Assembly: GCF_040675465.1 (NCBI RefSeq)
Contig: NZ_JBFAPA010000028.1
Coordinates: 62,001 to 126,000, forward strand
Source: Kibdelosporangium sp040675465
GTDB taxonomy: Bacteria > Actinomycetota > Actinomycetes > Mycobacteriales > Pseudonocardiaceae
Direction: 5' to 3'
Length of the DNA: 64,000 nt
The number at the start of each line of letters is the position of its first letter. Positions within the stretch are counted from its first letter, which is position 1. The notes below the pieces were generated by a model. It did no database searches, was not told the DNA's origin, and saw only the letters and a program-made list of their open reading frames with translations. A program made the translations under genes and the position numbers. Positions 53,215 through 60,925 of the stretch are shown here, piece by piece.

Positions 53215-53814
53215 TCATTTCGACAGCGTCGCGTCGATTCCCGCCACCGCGCGGATCGCGTCGGCGAGGTCCTTGCCGTTGGGTGCTTTGTCCGGGTCCA
53301 CCAGCCACTGCGCGATCACGCCGGTGAGCATGGCCAGCGCGAACGAGCCCACCGAACGGATGGAGTGCTCGTCGGAGGCGGGGTCGAGCAGCTGCAACAG
53401 GGTCGCCAGGCCGCGGCGCGCGGTCTCCTGGGCGGCGGAGAAGTACGGGCGCATCTCGGGGGAGTGCTGCAGATGGCTGAAGATCTCGAACTGCGCCACC
53501 CACAGCTGGCGGTGCTCCTCGAACATGCCGATGACCCGGGTCCACACCGACTCGAACCGCTCCAGCGGGGTGTCGTCCGGGTTGACGTTCGCCGCCAGCG
53601 CCTGGCCCAGCTCGTTGCCCCACTCCTCGGTCGCCTGCACGAGGGCGGCGTTCATCAGCGCGTCCTTGGTGCCGAAGTGGTAGCCGATCGAGCCGAGGTT
53701 GGTGTTGGACGCCGCCACGATGTCGCGGGCGGTCGTGCGCGCGAACCCCTTCTCGAGCAGGCAGCGCTTGGCGCCCTCGAGGAGCTGTTCCCGGTGTCCC
53801 ATCAGCTGTCCCAT
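53215..53814 (-). CDS. TetR-family transcriptional regulator
   Basis: This is a 199-residue repressor-type protein. The N-terminal helix-turn-helix (about residues 20-50) contains TTARDIVAASNTNLGSIGYH followed by FGTKDAL, a standard TetR signature. The C-terminal ligand-binding domain is all helical. It converges on the adenylating-enzyme gene with one base between the stops, and diverges from the aminomutase gene across 146 bases that hold nested inverted repeats. The likely role is repression of the starter cassette and of itself, perhaps relieved by a pathway product. I start at ATG 53814; ATG 53802 is an alternative, and the longer open frame runs into the divergent gene and is not TetR-like. 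Confidence 0.9.
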   Translation of the reverse strand: MGQLMGHREQLLEGAKRCLLEKGFARTTARDIVAASNTNLGSIGYHFGTKDALMNAALVQATEEWGNELGQALAANVNPDDTPLERFESVWTRVIGMFEEHRQLWVAQFEIFSHLQHSPEMRPYFSAAQETARRGLATLLQLLDPASDEHSIRSVGSFALAMLTGVIAQWLVDPDKAPNGKDLADAIRAVAGIDATLSK

Positions 53815-53834
53815 CCGTAAACAGACGTTCTTCG

Positions 53835-53910
53835 CATGGTACGCGCCACTGTCCGGTTCGTTCACGACGAGGTCGTGAGAAATTGTGCCCAGTGGCGTGA
53901 CGCTACCATG
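53835..53910. promoter_or_regulatory. Nested inverted repeats in the divergent TetR/aminomutase promoter region
   Basis: At the centre is a 17-base palindrome, TCACGAC-GAG-GTCGTGA (53862-53878). It is bracketed by CGCCACT/AGTGGCG (53844-53850 and 53891-53897) and further out by CATGGTA/TACCATG (53835-53841 and 53904-53910). All three pairs share nearly the same centre (53870-53872). The 17-base core is a good candidate TetR operator. The full set could also fold into a long interrupted hairpin. Confidence 0.6.
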
Positions 53911-53960
53911 ACATTTCCTCGCGCGGGTTGGCAGGCGGCTTCGCTGATTACCATGGGGAT

Positions 53961-55262
53961 ATGACCGCGTTGGCCGCAACGGCCGCCGATACCGCACGTT
54001 TCCGCGCATACGGACCTCGTCATATCGAGGCCATCGGGCGGCGGTTCGGCCTGTCCGCGACGATGGTTTCCACAATTCGCGCCCTGTCCCATGTGCTGCC
54101 ATTCCGGGTGAACGATTATGTGCTGAACGAGCTGGTCGACTGGGCGGACGTGCCGGGCGACCCGCTTTTCCAGCTCACCTTCCCGCAACGCGGAATGCTC
54201 CCGCTGGCGGACGAACTCCGGCTGGCGTCACTGGAGTCCCCGGGAGCGCTGCGGGACGAGGTCCGGCGAATCCGGGCGACGCTGAATCCGCACCCGTCCG
54301 GCCAGTGGCTGAATGTGCCCATTGTGGACGGTGCCTCGTTGCCCGGGATTCAGCACAAGTATGCCGAGACGGTGTTGTACTTTCCCGGGCAGGGCCAGAC
54401 CTGTCACTCGTACTGCACTTATTGTTTCCGGTGGGCCCAGTTCGTCGGCGATTCCGCGCCGCGGTTCGCCGCGCCGGACCCCGGCCGGCTGGTCGCCTAC
54501 CTGCACCGGCATCCCGAGGTCAGCGACGTGCTGATGACCGGCGGCGACCCGCTGGTGATGTCCGCTTCCCGCCTGGCCGAACACCTTGAGCCGCTGCTCG
54601 CGGTGGACTCGGTGGCCACCATCAGGATCGGCACGCGGGCGCCCGCGTACTGGCCGTACCGGTTCACTTCGGACGCCGACGCCGATGCGTTGCTGCGGTT
54701 GTTCGAGCAGGTCGTGGCCTCGGGGCGGACGCTGGCCGTGATGGTGCACTTCGCGCATCCACGTGAGTTGACCACTTCTGCGGCTCTGCGGGCGCTGGTC
54801 AGGATTCGGGACACCGGGGCGGTTGTCTACTGCCAGGCACCGATTGTGGCTCATGTCAACGACGACGCCCGCACTTGGGCGGAGCTGTGGCGGCGCGAGC
54901 TGCGTGCCGGTGCGGTGCCTTACTACATGTTCGTCGAACGGGATACCGGTCCGCACAACTATTTCAAGGTTCCGCTGGCCCGCGCGGCGGAGATCTTCCA
55001 GGCGGCGTACCGGACCCTGCCGGGGCTGGCACGGACGGTACGCGGTCCGGTGATGTCCGTGACGGCGGGAAAAGTCGTCGTGGACGGGGTCACCGAGACG
55101 CCGGAGGGCCGGTTCTTCCAGTTGCGGATGCTGCAGGCGCGCGACCCCGGCCTGGTCGGACGTCCGTTCCGGGCGCGGTACAGCACCACCGCTAGCTGGT
55201 TGGACGAGTTGCACATGGACTCGGCCACACCGGCTGACATAGCTGAGGGGACAGGGGCGTGA
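53961..55262 (+). CDS. KamA-family radical SAM aminomutase, candidate glutamate 2,3-aminomutase
   Basis: This is a 433-residue radical SAM enzyme of the lysine 2,3-aminomutase family. The cluster-binding motif is CHSYCTYCF (CxxxCxxC), followed by a DVLMTGGDPLVM segment typical of KamA proteins. Near the C-terminus PVMSVTAGKVVVDG offers a lysine in the position of the PLP-binding lysine. These enzymes move an alpha-amino group to the beta carbon. In the incednine pathway a homologue (IdnL4) makes beta-glutamate for the starter; glutamate is therefore the best guess here, with lysine or another amino acid possible. It is followed with overlap or close spacing by a PLP enzyme, which supports a two-step starter route. 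ATG 53961 is preferred over TTG 53928; neither has a strong ribosome-binding site. Confidence 0.82.
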   Translation: MTALAATAADTARFRAYGPRHIEAIGRRFGLSATMVSTIRALSHVLPFRVNDYVLNELVDWADVPGDPLFQLTFPQRGMLPLADELRLASLESPGALRDEVRRIRATLNPHPSGQWLNVPIVDGASLPGIQHKYAETVLYFPGQGQTCHSYCTYCFRWAQFVGDSAPRFAAPDPGRLVAYLHRHPEVSDVLMTGGDPLVMSASRLAEHLEPLLAVDSVATIRIGTRAPAYWPYRFTSDADADALLRLFEQVVASGRTLAVMVHFAHPRELTTSAALRALVRIRDTGAVVYCQAPIVAHVNDDARTWAELWRRELRAGAVPYYMFVERDTGPHNYFKVPLARAAEIFQAAYRTLPGLARTVRGPVMSVTAGKVVVDGVTETPEGRFFQLRMLQARDPGLVGRPFRARYSTTASWLDELHMDSATPADIAEGTGA

Positions 55263-55279
55263 AGGAGGCGGACAAGGAC

Positions 55280-56536
55280 ATGGCCGGCTGGAGGGTCTCA
55301 CCCAACCTGGCCCTCAACCAACAGGTCGAGGCGCGCCAGGCCACCGGGGAGTCCATTGTGCACCTGGGGTTCGGGGAGGCGCGGCTGCCCGCGTTCCCGC
55401 CCCTGGTGGAACGCTTGGTCGCGGGGGCGGGCCGCAACTCGTACGGGCCGGTGGCGGGTGCGCAGGCGGTCCGGGAGGCGGTCGCCGGGTACTTCACGCG
55501 CCGACGGCTGCCGACGGACGCGTCACAGGTCGTGATCGGTCCGGGCAGCAAGCCTTTGCTGATGGCGCTGAACCTGGTGGTGCCCGGGGATGTGCTGCTG
55601 CCCAAGCCGGCGTGGAACACCTATGCGCCACAAGCGGAACTGGCCGGGAAGAAGGCGTTCCACGTGCCGATCACCGCGGCCGCCGGTGGCGTGCCGGACC
55701 CGGTCGCGTTGCGGGAGACGATCCTTGCCGCGCGGGCGTTGGGGCGGGACCCGCGGATCGTGATCGTTACGTTGCCCGACAACCCGACCGGGACGTTGGC
55801 TCCGGCCAAACTGGTGCGGGAGATCTGCACGATCGCCGAGCAGGAGGACCTGCTCATCATCTCCGACGAGATCTACCGGGACCTGGTGCACGATCCTTCG
55901 GTGTCCGTGGTGAGCCCGGCGGAGTTCGCGGGGCCGCGAACCGTTGTGACGACGGGGTTGTCGAAGAGTCTTGCCTTAGGGGGCTGGCGGATCGGGGCGG
56001 CGCGGTTCCCCGCCGGGCCTTGGGGCGAGCGGATCCGTGACGGCGTTGTGTCGTTCGCGTCCGAGGTCTGGTCCACTGTGGCCGGTCCGATGCAGGAGGT
56101 CGCCTCGTACGCTTTCGCTGAGCCGCCGGAGATCCGTGCCTACGTGGAGCAGGCGGCCCAGTTGCACGGGACGGTCGCTCGGGCCGTGCACCAGATCCTG
56201 GTGGGCGCGGGGGCGTCGTGCCGGCCGCCGGCCGGTGGGTTCTATGTGTACCCGGACTTCGGGCCGGTGCGTTCGCGGCTGGCGTTGCTCGGGGTGACGG
56301 ACTCCGAGTCACTGCAACGGTATCTGGCCGACGAGCACGGGATCGTGGTGCTGGCTGGGCATCTGCTGGGGGACGACTTCGGGGCGCTGCGGTTCAAGGC
56401 GGCCACGAGCATGCTCTACGGATCGACTCCCGTGCAACAACTCGCGGCCCTGGAGGCGTCGGATCCGTTGCGGGTGCCGCACATCAGCGATGTGCTGACC
56501 CGCCTGGAGGAGGCGTTCACCAAACTCTGCGCGTGA
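55280..56536 (+). CDS. Fold-type I PLP enzyme, candidate beta-glutamate decarboxylase (IdnL3-like) or aminotransferase
   Basis: This is a 418-residue member of the class I/II aminotransferase family. Visible signatures are LPDNPTGTLAP (substrate and cofactor binding), SDEIYRDLVHD, and TGLSKSLALGGWRIG, whose Lys should bind PLP. By family it could be a transaminase, but its coupling to a KamA-like aminomutase recalls incednine biosynthesis, where an aminotransferase-like PLP enzyme decarboxylates beta-glutamate to 3-aminobutyrate. That function is inferred from context. The frame is open from GTG 55259, which overlaps the preceding stop (GTGA). I prefer ATG 55280 because GAAGGAGG lies 11 bases upstream; the two starts differ by seven residues. 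A TTA codon follows the catalytic lysine motif (55976-55978). Confidence 0.75.
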   Translation: MAGWRVSPNLALNQQVEARQATGESIVHLGFGEARLPAFPPLVERLVAGAGRNSYGPVAGAQAVREAVAGYFTRRRLPTDASQVVIGPGSKPLLMALNLVVPGDVLLPKPAWNTYAPQAELAGKKAFHVPITAAAGGVPDPVALRETILAARALGRDPRIVIVTLPDNPTGTLAPAKLVREICTIAEQEDLLIISDEIYRDLVHDPSVSVVSPAEFAGPRTVVTTGLSKSLALGGWRIGAARFPAGPWGERIRDGVVSFASEVWSTVAGPMQEVASYAFAEPPEIRAYVEQAAQLHGTVARAVHQILVGAGASCRPPAGGFYVYPDFGPVRSRLALLGVTDSESLQRYLADEHGIVVLAGHLLGDDFGALRFKAATSMLYGSTPVQQLAALEASDPLRVPHISDVLTRLEEAFTKLCA

Positions 56537-56539
56537 GAG

Positions 56540-56866
56540 TCACAGCAGCGCGGACAGCGTCGTCCACAGCACGCCGGGGGTGGCGAAGGTGGCCAGGCTG
56601 AGCGCCTCGTCGCGGAACCGCACGCGGTAGGCCGATTCCAGGTCCGCGAGCAGTTCCACGGTGCCGAAGGAATCTAGACCGAGGTCGCGCAGGCCGGACT
56701 GACTGGTCAGCGCCTGATCGGACGGGAGAAACGGGAGGTACCGGCGCAGGATCTGCTCGAACCCACCATCCCAGGTCGTGTCGCGCACCTTGTCGGCCGA
56801 GGCGAAACTCATGCAACTGGGCATGAGAAAATCATGACTCCGGCATGACGGGTGCGTCAACGACAT
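56540..56866 (-). CDS. Free-standing acyl carrier protein for starter loading (VinL-like)
   Basis: This is a small carrier protein of 108 residues with the phosphopantetheine site LRDLGLDSFGTVELL in its C-terminal half. It sits between the PLP-enzyme gene, on which it converges with a three-base gap, and the divergent adenylating-enzyme gene. In macrolactam pathways such a discrete ACP holds the beta-amino acid while it is adenylated, capped with a protecting amino acid and then moved to the PKS loading ACP. The start at 56866 has GGAGAT ten bases upstream; ATG 56812 would give a more compact 90-residue protein and is also possible. It is the only starter-cassette gene on the minus strand apart from the regulator. 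Confidence 0.85.
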   Translation of the reverse strand: MSLTHPSCRSHDFLMPSCMSFASADKVRDTTWDGGFEQILRRYLPFLPSDQALTSQSGLRDLGLDSFGTVELLADLESAYRVRFRDEALSLATFATPGVLWTTLSALL

Positions 56867-56933
56867 CCATGAGTATCTCCGGGCCGCGGCATTCTTTAGG
56901 GGTTCATCGCGGCCCCGGCTGGAGTCACCGGAA

Positions 56934-58328
56934 ATGCATCTCGCACACCGTTTCCTCCGCGGCCTTTCCCAGGCCGCGTCCCGGCCCGCGCTGGTGGTGG
57001 GCTCGGAAGTGCTGACCTATCAGGAACTGCATTCGCTGGCAATGCGCTGGGCCGGGGGTGTGCTGCGCACGGTTGGACGGCGTCCAATCGGGGTCGTCTG
57101 CGGGCGCAGTGTGCTCGGCTATGTGGGCGTGCTGGCTGGTGTTTACGCCGGGGTGCCCGTGGTTCCGTTGCTTGCTGACCATCCTGTCGGCCGAACCCGT
57201 CAGATGCTTGCCTCGGCAGGGGTCGCGGGCGTGATCGTGGATGCCGCTGGGGCTCAGTTGGATCTTGGATTGCCGGTGGTGTCGCCTTCGGCTCCGGTTG
57301 CTCCCTGTGAGGTGGGATCGTCCGACATCGCCTATATCCTGTTCACCTCCGGGTCCACTGGGCGGCCGAAGGGGGTTCGGCTTTCGTATGGGAACCTGGC
57401 GCACTACTTCTCTCTGACGGACTCTTGGTATGGGTTCTCCTGCGCGGACGTGTTCTCGCAGGCGGCCGGGTTGAACTGGGACTCCGCTGTTTCGGACCTC
57501 TGGTGTGCATGGGGGGCTGGGGCTTGCCTTGTGTCCGTGCCTGCCGTGGCCTATCGGGATCTGCCTGGGTTTGTTGGGGCGCATGGGGTCTCGGTGTGGT
57601 TCTCGGCTCCCAGTGTGATCTCTCTGGTGCGTCGGACCGGGCGGTTGGGGCCTGGGTCTCTTCGTGGATTGCGGTGGTCCTTCTTTGGGGGTGAGGGGCT
57701 TACTCATGAGGACGCTGCTTCGTGGCAGGCTGCTGCTCCTGAGTCGGCTGTGGTGAACGTGTATGGGCCGACGGAGGCGACTATCACTACCCATCGGCAT
57801 ACTTGGTCGGCTGCATCGGGTGGGATCAACGGGATTGTCCCTTTGGGACGGTTACATCCTGGGCTTGCGGAGCGGATTGTGGGTGGGGAGTTGTGGATCT
57901 CTGGGCCGCAGGTTTCTCCTGGGTATGTTGATGCTGATGACGGGGTCTTTCGTGATGGGTGGTATCGGACTGGGGATCGGGTGGTTTCTTCTGCTGAGGG
58001 GCTGCTCTACTTGGGACGGTTGGATGGGCAGGTTCAGGTTGGTGGGTACCGAGTTGAGCTTGCCGAGGTTGATCACGCTCTTCGCGGGGTTTCTGGGGTT
58101 GACTCGGCGGCTACTGTGGGGGCGCCTCTTGGGAGTAGTACGGCGCTGGTCGCTTTCTATACGGGAGAGGCTGTTTCGCCGCTGGTGTTGCGGCGGGAGC
58201 TGGGTGGAGTGTTGCCGGGGTACATGATTCCGCGGTACTTCCGGCATGTTACTTCGCTTCCGGTGAACGCCAATCGGAAGGTTGATCGGTTGGTGCTTGC
58301 CGCTCGGGCTCGGGAGGTTGTGTCGTGA
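56934..58328 (+). CDS. Stand-alone adenylating enzyme, candidate protecting-aminoacyl ligase (VinM/IdnL7-like)
   Basis: This is a compact ANL enzyme of 464 residues: FTSGSTGRPKGV phosphate loop, VYGPTEATITTH, WYRTGDRVV, and the A10 lysine in NANRKVDR. There is no carrier domain. The binding-pocket segment reads LNWDSAVSDLW, keeping an Asp where alpha-amino acid adenylation domains hold the amino group. By analogy with vicenistatin biosynthesis, the second and smaller ligase attaches an L-amino acid (alanine in that case) to the beta-aminoacyl-ACP as a temporary protecting group. Which ligase does which job here is inference. ATG 56934 follows GGAG by nine bases. Beyond about 57.2 kb the codons shift from C-ending to T-ending, unlike the PKS genes. 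A TTA codon lies at 57852-57854. The gene overlaps the next by four bases. Confidence 0.8.
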   Translation: MHLAHRFLRGLSQAASRPALVVGSEVLTYQELHSLAMRWAGGVLRTVGRRPIGVVCGRSVLGYVGVLAGVYAGVPVVPLLADHPVGRTRQMLASAGVAGVIVDAAGAQLDLGLPVVSPSAPVAPCEVGSSDIAYILFTSGSTGRPKGVRLSYGNLAHYFSLTDSWYGFSCADVFSQAAGLNWDSAVSDLWCAWGAGACLVSVPAVAYRDLPGFVGAHGVSVWFSAPSVISLVRRTGRLGPGSLRGLRWSFFGGEGLTHEDAASWQAAAPESAVVNVYGPTEATITTHRHTWSAASGGINGIVPLGRLHPGLAERIVGGELWISGPQVSPGYVDADDGVFRDGWYRTGDRVVSSAEGLLYLGRLDGQVQVGGYRVELAEVDHALRGVSGVDSAATVGAPLGSSTALVAFYTGEAVSPLVLRRELGGVLPGYMIPRYFRHVTSLPVNANRKVDRLVLAARAREVVS

Positions 58329-59185
58329 GTTCGGCTCTGTTGTTTCCGGCTATGCCTCCGGTGTTGCCTGGTTCGGTGGTGAAGTTCCTGGTCTCGGATC
58401 CGGTGGGGCGGCGGTGTGCGGCTGAGGCTTCTGAGGTGTTGGGGTGGTCTGTCGTGGACTCTTATCTGGAGGCTTCGGGCGAGTACAGTGCTGATGCTCA
58501 GGTTCTCTTTGTGGTGCACTGTTTGGCTGTGGCTGGGTCTGTGTCTTGTGACTACGTTGTGGGGCCCAGTTTTGGGGGGCGGGCTGCGGCCGGGTTCTCT
58601 GGGGCTTTGAGTTTTGCGGACACCGTGTGGGTTACTGCTTCGCTGGCTTCTGTTGTGGGGGAGTACTTTGAGTCGGCGCACTCGGAGCTGGTGACGGTTT
58701 CGTTTGTGCGGTCTTCTTGGGGGGCGTTGGCTGGGGTGCTTGCTGAGATGGGCGGGTGGTGGGAGGTTTCTTGTGAGGTCGACTCTGACTTCTTCATGGT
58801 CTCTGTCGAGTCGGCGTGGGTTGAGTGGTTGGCTCGGCGGGTTGCTTCGGTCGGGGGGCTTTGTCTTTACGTGATGAGGCCTGGGATGCATGCCAGTGTG
58901 TTGGGGGAGTTGCGGTCTCTTGTGGACGATTGCGTCCTTTCTCGGGTGGGGTGGGGGGATCCGCTGGTGCCCTTGGTTTCTGATGCGGATGGGGGGTTGG
59001 TTCGGTCGGGGGAGGGGGTTCGGGGGATGCTTCTTGATGGGTTTGTTCGGGCTGTTCGGTGGCCTGCTGTTGTTGCTTCTCTTGGTGGGTTGGGGGTTTC
59101 TTCTCTGCGGGTCGCTGGGGTGGATGCGTTGTTCGGGAGGGTCCGGTGTACCACCGGGGCCTTCGAAGTGACTTCCCTGGTCTAG
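58325..59185 (+). CDS. AT-fold acyltransferase for starter transfer (VinK-like)
   Basis: This is a 286-residue divergent member of the malonyl-CoA:ACP transacylase fold. The opening VLFPAMPPVLPGS takes the place of the usual FPGQGSQ. VVGPSFGGRAAAGFSGALSF aligns with the GHSxGE elbow and supplies a serine, and MRPGMHASVLGELR aligns with the SHAFHS region and supplies the histidine. Such unusual ATs carry the dipeptidyl or aminoacyl starter from the free ACP to the PKS loading ACP in macrolactam pathways (VinK). That fits the ACP-only loading module of PKS-A. A malonyl-loading role for the AT-less modules is less likely because the substrate-binding motifs are not malonyl-type. Start GTG 58325 overlaps the ligase stop. 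The codon composition is strikingly G+T-rich. Confidence 0.72.
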   Translation: MSSALLFPAMPPVLPGSVVKFLVSDPVGRRCAAEASEVLGWSVVDSYLEASGEYSADAQVLFVVHCLAVAGSVSCDYVVGPSFGGRAAAGFSGALSFADTVWVTASLASVVGEYFESAHSELVTVSFVRSSWGALAGVLAEMGGWWEVSCEVDSDFFMVSVESAWVEWLARRVASVGGLCLYVMRPGMHASVLGELRSLVDDCVLSRVGWGDPLVPLVSDADGGLVRSGEGVRGMLLDGFVRAVRWPAVVASLGGLGVSSLRVAGVDALFGRVRCTTGAFEVTSLV

Positions 59186-59326
59186 GGGGCGCCTGAAGAG
59201 CGCTCGCCGCGCGGCAGCGCCACCCAGAGGGGGTTCAGGGCACGAAGGCCACGTATGCGCTTGTGGCGGGTGATGGCTGGTGCGCGGGGATGGCTTGGCT
59301 TCGCGTCAGGGTTTCCAGCGTATGGC

Positions 59327-59366
59327 GAAGGTGGGGCCGGTGTCTTTGGGCGCCGGCCCCACCTTC
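59327..59366. terminator. Strong hairpin closing the cluster
   Basis: Fourteen-base arms GAAGGTGGGGCCGG and CCGGCCCCACCTTC pair perfectly around a 12-base loop, followed by ATTT. It lies between the end of the acyltransferase gene and the convergent metalloprotease gene, so it probably terminates transcription from both sides. It marks a natural right border for the cluster. Confidence 0.75.
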
Positions 59367-59392
59367 ATTTGGTTAGGTGGTCAGGGTGTGGG

Positions 59393-60925
59393 TTAGGGGC
59401 AGGTGGGTTCGCCGGATTGGGCTGGGACGCTCACCGCGTTCCAGGCGGCCTTGGTGGTGTTGAACTCGGTGCAGCTGCCGGGGAACAGGGCCTTGGCTGC
59501 CTGGAGGGTCGCGATGCGGGCGCGGCCGTGGGTCCAGGTGGTGGTCTTGCGCAGGAGGCCGTTGTAGAAGATCTGGCCCGCCTTCTGGATGCCGACGCCG
59601 GTCACCGTGCTGTTGTTGCAGGTGGGGCTGGCTGGTTTGCCGCCGCCGGGGTTGCTGCCCTCGGCGAGGAGGTAGAACCAGTGGTTCTGGACGCCCGCTG
59701 CCGCGTGGACCTCGGTGTTGGGGATCGATGCGCTGAAGCAGTTGGGGTGGCTGCGCAGCGAGGGGTTGTACATGAAGCGGATCGGGCCGTTGCCGACCAG
59801 GTTGACGCCCTCGCCGACCTGGTAGTCGGGGCGGTCCTTGGCGTTGTTGGCGAAGGCTTCCGTCAGCGCGCCGAAGATGTCACCGGTGGACTCGTTCAGG
59901 CCGCCCTTCTCGTTGCTGCCACCGGAACCACCGGGGGTGAACTGGAAGATGCCGTGGCCGAACTCGTGCCCGACGACGTCCATGGACGTGGCCTGGCGCT
60001 GGTTGTCCTGGGAGTGGCCGAAGGAGGCGGTGCTGCCGTTCCAGAACGCGTTCACCTGGTTCAGGCCGACCAGTGCGGGGAACCCGCCGCCGGTGCCGTT
60101 GATGCCGTTGCGGCCCAGCCAGGCGCGCAGCATGTCCCATTCCTTCTGGACCGCGAACAGGGCGTCGACGCAGCCGGTCTCGAGGTCGGTGCCCGAGCCG
60201 TTGCCCCAGTTGTCATCGGGGCCGGTGAACACCTGGTTGTTGCTCGACCGGGCACAGCGCACGCCGCTGCGGGTGGGGTCGATGGTGGAGAAGGTGCTGC
60301 CGCTGTGCTGAGTGCTGATGGTGACGGGGTTGCCCACGTAGAAGCTGTTGCCGGTGCCCTCGCGGACCTCGTCCCACTTGTCCAGGATGGTGCCGGACCT
60401 GGCGTCCACGAACACCCGCAGCACACTGGGGCCGTTCTGGAGGTTCACGCCGCTCAACGACACCTCGTAGGCGAGGGTGGGCTGTTCGGCGGCGAACACG
60501 ACCAGCCGGGGCTGGGCCGCACGCTCCACAACGGACAGTTCCGTGCGGGCGATGGTGCTCGCGGCGGCCGCGGACAGCGTCGCGTGGGTGTCCACCGAGA
60601 TGGTGGTGGTCTTGGCGGTGGTGCTGTCGTGCAGGCGGCCCTGGCCGTCGGTGACGACCACGGCGTCGCCGCCGATCACTTCCAGGCCACGGTAGGTCCG
60701 CTGGTAGGCGGAGTAGAACAGGCCGGCGCCACCGGCGGTGAAGCTGGTCCGCTGGAACGCCTCGTCCGGCCCCTTGGCCAGCAGCGTGCCTGCCGCCGCC
60801 GCGCTGTCGGCGGCCTGAGCGGCGAGCATCTCGGGTGCGGGCAGCGACTGGGCGGGTTGCGCCAGTGCGGCCAGCGCCAAGGTGACACTGGCCGTGGCGG
60901 CCAGGATCCCTCGCTTGCGGTTCAT
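59393..60925 (-). CDS. Secreted M4-family (thermolysin-like) metalloprotease
   Basis: This is a 510-residue secreted zinc peptidase. Residues 1-27 form a signal peptide (MNRKRG, hydrophobic stretch, PAQS). An FTP/propeptide region follows, with GNSFYVGNPVTI near the junction to the mature enzyme. The zinc-binding motif is HEFGH (His320, Glu321, His324), and GGLNESTGDIFG supplies the third ligand Glu. C-terminal HAAAGVQNHWFYLLAEG matches the M4 active-site His region. ATG 60925 is preceded by GGAAGGAA; the open frame extends 44 codons upstream without signal-peptide character. It lies beyond the terminator and reads toward the cluster, so a role in polyketide synthesis is unlikely. It should act outside the cell on proteins. 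Confidence 0.93.
   Translation of the reverse strand: MNRKRGILAATASVTLALAALAQPAQSLPAPEMLAAQAADSAAAAGTLLAKGPDEAFQRTSFTAGGAGLFYSAYQRTYRGLEVIGGDAVVVTDGQGRLHDSTTAKTTTISVDTHATLSAAAASTIARTELSVVERAAQPRLVVFAAEQPTLAYEVSLSGVNLQNGPSVLRVFVDARSGTILDKWDEVREGTGNSFYVGNPVTISTQHSGSTFSTIDPTRSGVRCARSSNNQVFTGPDDNWGNGSGTDLETGCVDALFAVQKEWDMLRAWLGRNGINGTGGGFPALVGLNQVNAFWNGSTASFGHSQDNQRQATSMDVVGHEFGHGIFQFTPGGSGGSNEKGGLNESTGDIFGALTEAFANNAKDRPDYQVGEGVNLVGNGPIRFMYNPSLRSHPNCFSASIPNTEVHAAAGVQNHWFYLLAEGSNPGGGKPASPTCNNSTVTGVGIQKAGQIFYNGLLRKTTTWTHGRARIATLQAAKALFPGSCTEFNTTKAAWNAVSVPAQSGEPTCP

Noticed and set aside
58325..59185. VinK-like protein as a trans-acting malonyl AT for the AT-less modules
   Set aside because: It lacks the GQGSQ, GHSxGE and HAFH malonyl signatures and is coupled to a starter ligase, so starter transfer is the better reading; it is not strictly excluded.
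59393..60925. Metalloprotease as the missing amidase that deprotects the starter
   Set aside because: It has a clear signal peptide and an M4 zinc endopeptidase fold, lies beyond a strong terminator, and known deprotecting enzymes are cytosolic alpha/beta-hydrolases.
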